A stretch of DNA of 7,805 nucleotides from an uncultured Collinsella sp. (lineage in GTDB: Bacteria > Actinomycetota > Coriobacteriia > Coriobacteriales > Coriobacteriaceae), in assembly GCA_902493895.1 (NCBI GenBank), contig CABUQW010000060.1, forward strand, positions 1 to 7,805. The letters are read 5' to 3'. The translations under genes and the position numbers were made by a program. Positions 1 through 4,681 of this stretch are shown here, in pieces. The notes under the pieces were generated by a model that did not search any database, was not told the origin of the DNA, and was given only the letters and a program-made list of their open reading frames with translations. How positions within the stretch are numbered: the first letter of the stretch is position 1; each line of letters begins with the position of its first letter.

Positions 1-147
1 ACAGTCCTGCTCGCACGGAGAGCACATTAAGTGCTCTCCGGCTCGTGCGGAACTCGCGATGAACCTTACATTCCGCGTCGCCGGGCAGACGCCTCGGTGT
101 TGAAGCGCGGCTTGTCATGGAGACACCTGCTGAACATATATAAGTTG
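1..147. other. Unassigned left edge with RNA-like hairpins, probably a 3' region read toward the 148-172 terminator
   Basis: No gene can be named here. Visible inverted repeats are a 10-bp stem 16-25/31-40 with a 5-nt loop, a stem GCGTC 75-79/GACGC 88-92, and a stem GGTGT 96-100/ACACC 123-127 enclosing AAGC 103-106/GCTT 110-113. All precede a plus-strand terminator, so the stretch is probably the 3' end of a transcript entering from the left. Plus-strand frames entering from outside stop at 28-30, 57-59 and 101-103, and none gives a recognisable C-terminus. On the minus strand an ATG at 116-118 has AGGTG five bases upstream and stays open to the window edge, but its 39 residues are basic and match nothing I recognise. 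I therefore do not call it as a gene. Confidence 0.3.
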
Positions 148-172
148 AAGGCCACGTCATGTGGCCTTTTTT
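148..172 (+). terminator. Rho-independent terminator, plus strand
   Basis: A perfect 8-bp stem AAGGCCAC (148-155) / GTGGCCTT (161-168) with loop GTCAT is followed by a run of six T (167-172). The T-run lies only on the plus strand, so it ends transcription coming from the left edge. The repeat array starts five bases after it. Confidence 0.85.
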
Positions 173-177
173 GCATC

Positions 178-248
178 CGGAAACCGTGTCCCAGAATTCT
201 TGTCTGGAATGGGATGCAGTTTCCGCTTGGGACCCGATTGGGAAAGTG
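178..248. repeat. Left part of the alternating 16-bp repeat array (interrupted by the IS)
   Basis: Half-sites lie at 178-193 (reverse type), 210-225 (forward type TGGGATGCAGTTTCCG) and 240-248 (first nine bases, GGGAAAGTG, of a reverse-type site split by the IS). Spacers are 16 bp (194-209) and 14 bp (226-239), the same alternation as in the right part. The forward consensus is TGGGAYGCACTTTCCS, with TGGGA and TTTCC the most constant blocks. The spacers do not resemble each other. No protein-coding role is evident. Neighbouring forward and reverse sites could fold into hairpins if transcribed. Confidence 0.85.
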
Positions 249-284
249 GGGACCTCGGACGTTTTTCCGGACCATGTCCCGGCG

Positions 285-1712
285 CTATGCCGCATGGCCC
301 CTCTCCTCGCGATACTCCCTAATGGTCTTCCATCCTAGGTCCTTCTTGAGCTTGCCGTCCCTGTACCACTCGATATATTCGCCGAGCAGGCGGGAGAGAT
401 CGTCGAACGGCACGCCGGTCCAGTCCCTGCCCTCGAAGAAGTCGCACTTGAGCGTGCCGAAGAACCCCTCGGCGCGCGCGTTGTCGGGGCTCCGGGCCCT
501 CCTCGACATCGAGCGCACCACCCCGGGGCCGCACGCCTCGCGCCACTCGCGCCCCATGTAGACGGCGCCGCCGTCGGTGTGCACCGTGAGCGGCCGGTCC
601 TCGGTCGGCCCGACTATCCCCACCAGGTCCCTGAGCATGCCGACCATCAGGTCGGAGTCGGCGTGGACCGAGACCCTCCAGCAGATCGGCCACCCGTCGA
701 AGCAGTCGATCGCGGGCGACAGGTACGCCCTGTACCCGTCGAGCCTGAACTCCGTGACGTCGGTGACCACGAGCAGGCCGGGCGCGGGCGCGCGGAAGTC
801 GTGCGTCCCGTCCGCGCGCAGTGGGACGTTGGCCGGGCGCTCCGCGAGCTCGCCCCGGTAGCTGCGGTACCTCGCCCTCCGGCGCATCTGCGCCGCCTTG
901 CGGGCGACCAGGCCCTCCTCGCGCATGATCCGGCGCACGACCTTCTCGGACGCGACGACGGGGCTCTCGGCGTCCCCGGGCGCGAGCTCGCGCCACGAGA
1001 CGGGCTCGCCGGGTCCCCTCCTGAGGTCGGCGGTCACGGACTCAGGCCCGTAGACGCCGCCGCTCGCCTCGAACGACGCGCGCACGCGCTCCCTGAGCGC
1101 GGCCTTGGGGTCGGGCCTCGAGATCCTGGGCGCCTGGTCAAGATAGGTGCTCTTCGGGATCGACAGGGTCCTGGTCACGTCCGCGAGCCTCACCGCCGGC
1201 GAGAGCCTCCTCGCCGCCTCTCCCGCCCTGTGCTTCTCCTCGTTCGTCAAAGAGCCAGGGCCTGGTGCTTTTAGGACGTCCAACACCGCCAGGGCCTCGG
1301 CGAGCCTGACCTCGGCCTCGCGGGCGCGCTCGGCGGGGTCGTCGGGAAGCCCCTCCAGGCCCCAGTCCCGCCAGTCGGTCTGCTCGGGCGGCTCGCCGCC
1401 GGCCCCTCCGCGCCCGGTCCTCTCCATCTTGCCCGCGCCCCCTTCGGCTCGACGCTTCCGCGGGGAGGCGGGCTCGGTGCCCGGTCGCCTCGCGGCGAAT
1501 GCGGGGCTGCCCTCGCCGTGCGAGCAGTGCATGCGCTCCGCCCGGTCGGGCATCTCACGGGCGGTCAGCTCGCCCGCCTCCTCCAGCTTGAGCCAAGCAT
1601 ACAGGTTGTCCTTGTTCGGGAAAAGCGGCAGGCTCCTGCAGGCGGCGGGGGCGGACAGGCCGCTCCGGTGGAACTCCCAGAGAATCCCCTCGCGCTCCTC
1701 TTTCGTATACAT
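285..1712 (-). CDS. IS3-family transposase (single ORF, DDE integrase domain)
   Basis: This 475-residue protein catalyses cutting and joining of the IS ends. Residues 1-45 look like a helix-turn-helix (starts MYTKEEREGILWEF). Residues 60-130 are Gly/Pro/Arg-rich. Residues about 131-148 form a short Leu-rich helix, and about 160-195 carry the LSIPKSTY segment typical of IS3 OrfB N-termini. An HTH_21-like region follows, then the rve catalytic core. The DDE triad is D318 (VVTDVTEF), D380 (TVHTDGG) and E415 (DNARAEGFFGTLK), with K422 seven residues after the Glu and a 34-residue D-E gap as usual for the family. Most IS3 members make OrfAB by -1 frameshifting, but here HTH and catalytic parts are one frame. 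The frame is open back to 1874, but the ATG at 1712 has AGGAGG (1720-1725) seven bases upstream and leaves the gene wholly inside the IS. The stop is TAG at 285-287. Confidence 0.93.
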   Translation of the reverse strand: MYTKEEREGILWEFHRSGLSAPAACRSLPLFPNKDNLYAWLKLEEAGELTAREMPDRAERMHCSHGEGSPAFAARRPGTEPASPRKRRAEGGAGKMERTGRGGAGGEPPEQTDWRDWGLEGLPDDPAERAREAEVRLAEALAVLDVLKAPGPGSLTNEEKHRAGEAARRLSPAVRLADVTRTLSIPKSTYLDQAPRISRPDPKAALRERVRASFEASGGVYGPESVTADLRRGPGEPVSWRELAPGDAESPVVASEKVVRRIMREEGLVARKAAQMRRRARYRSYRGELAERPANVPLRADGTHDFRAPAPGLLVVTDVTEFRLDGYRAYLSPAIDCFDGWPICWRVSVHADSDLMVGMLRDLVGIVGPTEDRPLTVHTDGGAVYMGREWREACGPGVVRSMSRRARSPDNARAEGFFGTLKCDFFEGRDWTGVPFDDLSRLLGEYIEWYRDGKLKKDLGWKTIREYREERGHAA

Positions 1713-1719
1713 CGGACTC

Positions 1720-1725
1720 CCTCCT
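1720..1725 (-). promoter_or_regulatory. Ribosome binding site deciding the transposase start
   Basis: A perfect AGGAGG on the minus strand lies seven bases from the ATG at 1710-1712. It supports that start over the upstream ATG at 1874, which falls in the flanking repeat array outside the IS. Confidence 0.8.
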
Positions 1726-1763
1726 GGACCCAGATTGGGCCCGAGATTTTGTCCGAGGTCCCA

Positions 1764-1958
1764 TGCATCCCGTTTCTTGACCGAATAATGGGACGCAATT
1801 TCCCGTTGGAGCGCCTTTGGGAAAGTGTGTCCCACTTCGACCGCCCAGAGTGGGATGCACTTTCCGCAAAGCACCTCAACGGGAAACTACGTCCCATTCC
1901 AAAGGCAAATTCCGGGACGCACTTTCCGAAACCCCGCCCATCCGGAAAGCCCGTCCCA
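1764..1958. repeat. Right part of the alternating 16-bp repeat array, 62-bp period
   Basis: After the split half-site remnant (1764-1772) come forward sites at 1789-1804, 1851-1866 and 1913-1928, and reverse sites at 1819-1834, 1881-1896 and 1943-1958. Each series repeats exactly every 62 bp. Spacers alternate strictly, 14 bp inside a forward/reverse pair and 16 bp between pairs, and are unrelated in sequence. The 1789 and 1819 sites are complementary at 14 of 16 positions. Together with the left part the array has nine half-sites, about 265 bp without the IS. It ends at 1958, since the next expected position (1975-1990) has no match. Confidence 0.9.
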
Positions 1959-2073
1959 CTCTGAATACATCCAGCGAACATATGCGAGCGTGTTGTCCAG
2001 AACGGCCTCGTCATCGGGGTGATGGAAAATATCGTCCCACACGCTTGCCACGGTTGCGCCCACGAGTGTCAAG
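1959..2073. other. Intergenic stretch without a confident gene
   Basis: This lies between the array and the flavodoxin-gene terminator. On the minus strand, about 1965-2072 reads as plausible protein (contains WDDIFHHPDDEAVLDN) and runs on into the array as an open frame to 1887. Its only start is a TTG at 2070-2072 directly next to the terminator, with no ribosome binding site. It may be a remnant of a lost gene or chance coding. One isolated sequence resembling a reverse-type half-site occurs at 2024-2039, out of phase with the array. Confidence 0.35.
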
Positions 2074-2101
2074 AAAAAAGCCTCGAGAACTTCGAGGCTT
2101 T
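2074..2101 (-). terminator. Rho-independent terminator of the flavodoxin-family gene
   Basis: The 9-bp stem AAGCCTCGA (2078-2086) / TCGAGGCTT (2092-2100) has a 5-nt loop. Read on the minus strand it is followed by six T (2074-2079). It lies about 42 bases past the stop codon of the flavodoxin-family gene and should end that transcript, and the exporter transcript too if it reads through. A short T-run also follows on the plus strand (2099-2101), so weak activity in the other direction is possible. Confidence 0.85.
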
Positions 2102-2143
2102 CGCATTTGTATTGTTTTGCACGAAGGACCGCGAATGGCGAAG

Positions 2144-2695
2144 CTACTCGCCCAGCACGGCCTTCTTGGCGGCTGCGGCCATGTTGTCCAAGTCCTCCTT
2201 GGTGGGATGATCCTTTGCGGCAACCCAGTTGTCGAGCAGCAACTTAGCGCGGGCGTTGTCGGGATCTTGCTCGAGCATGGCCTCGTAGCGCTGTTTGACC
2301 GCGGGGCCCATCTTGCCCTGGCACATTGCCCAGCCCACCAGCTCGGCATCATCGGCCAAATTGGAGGTCACACGATCGATAATCTGCTGGTAATATTTCT
2401 GATTGGCACCAAAACCGCAGGTACCAAACAGAAAGACGCGCTTGCCGTGCAAGGCGGAGAGCAACGCCGCGACCGAAGGCGTGCATGCGCCCTTGTCGCA
2501 CCAAAAACCGACGAGCACCATGTCGGCCGCACAGGCGCCCTGCGCCTCGAGTGCAACCTGATCTGCATCCGCATCGTCGCTCAACGCCGCGGCATGGACA
2601 AACTCGACACCCGCAGCCTGCAGAGCGCGCTTGATCGCGCCCGAAACCATCCTGGTATTACCGCTCTTGCTGTTGACCACCAAAGAGCACGTCAT
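2144..2695 (-). CDS. Flavodoxin-family protein (Flavodoxin_3/BilS-like)
   Basis: This is a 183-residue cytoplasmic protein expected to bind FMN and carry electrons. The N-terminal beta strand and phosphate loop read SLVVNSKSGNT (residues 4-14), the S-x-S/T-GNT pattern of flavodoxins. GFWCDKGACTP supplies an aromatic residue where the 60s FMN loop sits, and FGTCGFGANQKYY fits the 90s loop. The C-terminal third has CQGKM and a HPTKEDLDNM segment, which recalls short flavodoxin-like proteins such as BilS, the partner of bilirubin reductase BilR. No reductase partner is in the window, so the partner is unknown. The ATG at 2693-2695 has GAGG ten bases upstream. A GTG at 2699-2701 (GAGG four bases upstream) would add two residues and cannot be excluded. 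The gene follows the exporter operon on the same strand after a 126-bp gap, has its own putative promoter and ends at a good terminator. Confidence 0.85.
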   Translation of the reverse strand: MTCSLVVNSKSGNTRMVSGAIKRALQAAGVEFVHAAALSDDADADQVALEAQGACAADMVLVGFWCDKGACTPSVAALLSALHGKRVFLFGTCGFGANQKYYQQIIDRVTSNLADDAELVGWAMCQGKMGPAVKQRYEAMLEQDPDNARAKLLLDNWVAAKDHPTKEDLDNMAAAAKKAVLGE

Positions 2696-2754
2696 AGTCA
2701 CGTTGCCTCGTTTCCCCCAAAACTAAAGCCACTAATGCAATTTATTAGATGAAT

Positions 2755-2782
2755 ATCTTAGTACTAACGTGGCAGATGTAAA
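2755..2782 (-). promoter_or_regulatory. Putative promoter of the flavodoxin-family gene with palindromes
   Basis: On the minus strand TTTACA (2777-2782, 5 of 6 to the -35 consensus) and TAAGAT (2755-2760, 4 of 6 to the -10) are 16 bp apart. A perfect 10-bp palindrome TTAGTACTAA (2758-2767) overlaps the -10 and spacer. A second inverted repeat CTAAT (2732-2736) / ATTAG (2744-2748) lies near the expected transcript start. Both are reasonable repressor sites, but no regulator gene is in the window. A 6-bp stem GGCAGA/TCTGCC (2771-2776, 2789-2794) overlaps the -35. It has no T-run, so it is a poor terminator for the upstream operon. Confidence 0.4.
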
Positions 2783-2821
2783 CCACCGTCTGCCGATTGA
2801 TTCATTTGCCCCACGTCTTGC

Positions 2822-4681
2822 TTACTGGGCGAATTGGCTGCGGTAGAGCTCGGCGTAAAAGCCGCCTGCCGCGAGCAGTTCGTCGTGCGTGCCGCGCTCG
2901 ATAATCTCGCCATCGCGCATTACCAGGATGCAATCGGCGTTGCGAATCGTCGACAGGCGGTGTGCCACGACAAAGCTCGTGCGGCCAGCCATGAGCTCGT
3001 CGAATGCCGCCTGCACCTGCAGCTCGGTGCGGGTATCGATGCTCGAGGTCGCCTCGTCCAGCAGCAGAATCGCCGGATCGGTGAGCATGACGCGCGCGAT
3101 GCACAGCAGCTGTTTTTGACCCTGGCTAAACGTGCCGCCGCCCTCGCCGATCACCGTATCGTAGCCGCCTGGCAGCTGCACGATAAACTTATGTGCATGA
3201 GCGCGCTTGGCGGCCTCGACAATCTGCTCGCGCGTGGCATCGGGGCAACCATAGGCAATGTTTTCGGCCACCGTGCCCTCAAACAGCCAGGTGTCCTGCA
3301 ACACCATGCCAAAGGCGCGGCGCAGGCTCGCGCGCGTGTAGTCACGCGAGGAGCGACCATCGACCGCGATGCGCCCAGCATCGATATCGTAAAAGCGTAG
3401 CAGCAGGTTGATGAGCGTCGTCTTGCCACAGCCCGTGGGACCGACGAGGGCAATGCGCATACCGGGCTTGGCGTCGATGCAGATATCCTGCAACAGTTTG
3501 CGGTCGGGCACATAGCTAAAGTCCACATGCTCAAACGAAACCTCGCCCTTCGGGGCGGCGAGTTCAATGGCATCCACAGCGTCGGGCTCCTGTTCGCACG
3601 CATCGAGCAACGCGAACATGCGGCGCGCCGAGGCGTACGCGGTCTGGATCTGCGTGATGACGTTCGTGACCTCGTTGAACGGCTTAGTGTACTGGTTGGC
3701 GTAGGACAGGAAGATCTGCACGCCGCCCACCGTGAGCGTCGCGGGCACGCCTGTGATCACGCCCGCGCAGCCGATCACGGCGACCACGGCGTAGATGATA
3801 TTATTGATAAAGCGCGTTCCGGGGTTGGAAAGCGAACCCATAAACTGCGCGCGCTCGCCCGCCGTATAGAGCTCGGCGTTGAGGACATCGAAGCGCTGTT
3901 GAGCGTGCGGGCCGTAGGCGAAGGCGTCCACGAGCTTTTGCTCACCCACATACTCCTCGATATGACCGCCGAGTTGGCCCTGGATGCGCTGTTGAGCAGT
4001 GAAGCTCTTATTGGAAAGCTTGGCGATGGCACCGGCCGCAAAGATGGAAAGCGGCGTGACGAGCACCACCACAAGCGTCATGGTCAGGTTGATGGAGAGC
4101 ATGAATGCGAGCGTGCCAACGATGGTGATAACGCCGGTAAAGAGCTGCGTAAAGCCCTGCAGCAGACCGTCACCCACCTGATCGACGTCGTTGACCACAC
4201 GGCTCATGAGGTCGCCGTGGGCATGGCCGTCGATAAAGCTGAGCGGCATGCGGCTGAGCTTGTCGCTTGCCTCCACGCGCATGTCGCGCACCGTCTCGTA
4301 GGACAGGCGGTTGACGCAATAGCCTTGCAGCCACTGGAAGGCCGCGGCCCCCACCACGACGAGCGCGAGTTTGGTAACAAGCGGCAGCAAGGCGTCGAAG
4401 TCAACCTGACCCGCCGCGACGATGAGGTCGATGCCCTCGCCAATGAGGATGGGCGTGTAGAGCTGCAGAATCACCGAGACGGCAGCACTCAAAAACGATG
4501 CCGTAAACGAGACGCGGTGCGGACGGACATAGCCCAGCAGGCGGCGGGTCACCGCACCCACGGGATAGCGCTCGGGATCGCCGGGCTGGCGCGGACCGTC
4601 TCCCAGGTCGTTGAGGCTATCGTTACCGGACACGTTGGCCGTCATCGTGGCGACCGAACCGGAGGAAGTGTACGGATTCAT
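2822..4681 (-). CDS. ABC exporter half-transporter, catalytically canonical subunit (permease-ATPase fusion)
   Basis: This 619-residue type IV (MsbA-like) ABC exporter half has an N-terminal membrane domain and a C-terminal ATPase. Hydrophobic segments lie near residues 57-80, 103-120, 170-193, 200-220 and 290-312. The ATPase has Walker A GPTGCGKT (414-421), Q-loop Q462, Walker B AILLLDE (537-543) with catalytic E543, H-loop H574 and an A-loop Tyr near 390. Its signature motif is FSQGQ (518-522), not LSGGQ. This fits a heterodimer in which this subunit supplies the working Walker B and His while its weakened signature faces the partner's degenerate site. The ATG at 4681 directly follows the TAA of the upstream gene, with AGGAGG (4690-4695) eight bases away inside that gene's last codons, so translation is probably coupled. 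The substrate cannot be read from sequence; relatives (LmrCD, BmrCD, TM287/288) export drugs or lipophilic compounds. Confidence 0.93.
   Translation of the reverse strand: MNPYTSSGSVATMTANVSGNDSLNDLGDGPRQPGDPERYPVGAVTRRLLGYVRPHRVSFTASFLSAAVSVILQLYTPILIGEGIDLIVAAGQVDFDALLPLVTKLALVVVGAAAFQWLQGYCVNRLSYETVRDMRVEASDKLSRMPLSFIDGHAHGDLMSRVVNDVDQVGDGLLQGFTQLFTGVITIVGTLAFMLSINLTMTLVVVLVTPLSIFAAGAIAKLSNKSFTAQQRIQGQLGGHIEEYVGEQKLVDAFAYGPHAQQRFDVLNAELYTAGERAQFMGSLSNPGTRFINNIIYAVVAVIGCAGVITGVPATLTVGGVQIFLSYANQYTKPFNEVTNVITQIQTAYASARRMFALLDACEQEPDAVDAIELAAPKGEVSFEHVDFSYVPDRKLLQDICIDAKPGMRIALVGPTGCGKTTLINLLLRFYDIDAGRIAVDGRSSRDYTRASLRRAFGMVLQDTWLFEGTVAENIAYGCPDATREQIVEAAKRAHAHKFIVQLPGGYDTVIGEGGGTFSQGQKQLLCIARVMLTDPAILLLDEATSSIDTRTELQVQAAFDELMAGRTSFVVAHRLSTIRNADCILVMRDGEIIERGTHDELLAAGGFYAELYRSQFAQ

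Larger units (their letters stand above)
249..1762 (-). mobile_element. IS3-family insertion sequence, about 1.5 kb, complete
   Basis: The element has a perfect 12-bp terminal inverted repeat, GGGACCTCGGAC at 249-260 and its complement at 1751-1762. Weaker similarity continues inward (a shared CGG and CC further in). It contains one transposase gene (285-1712, minus strand). It sits inside a repeat-array half-site: GGGAAAGTG on the left joins the TGCATCCCG that starts at 1764 on the right. Flanking bases GTG (246-248) and ATG (1763-1765) may be a 3-bp target duplication with one substitution. A 2-bp TG duplication, or TG...CA ends at 247 and 1763, are equally possible, so the ends are uncertain by about two bases. 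Intact ends and an intact ORF suggest a recent or active element. Confidence 0.85.

Noticed and set aside
579..1274. Plus-strand open frame within the IS
   Set aside because: It is antisense to the transposase catalytic core, Arg/Pro-rich, and has no ribosome binding site.
1713..1874. N-terminal extension of the transposase to an upstream ATG at 1874
   Set aside because: The extension translates the flanking repeat array outside the IS and lacks a ribosome binding site. The ATG at 1712 has a perfect AGGAGG.
178..1958. CRISPR array
   Set aside because: The repeats are only 16 bp, alternate in orientation and have 14/16-bp spacers. CRISPR repeats are longer and all in one orientation, and no cas gene is present.
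1817..2752. 311-codon plus-strand open frame
   Set aside because: It starts in the repeat array, runs antisense across the whole flavodoxin gene and crosses a terminator. It is a shadow of GC-rich coding sequence.
2771..2794. Terminator after the exporter operon
   Set aside because: The stem is only 6 bp with a 12-nt loop and no T-run on the minus strand, so termination here is unlikely.
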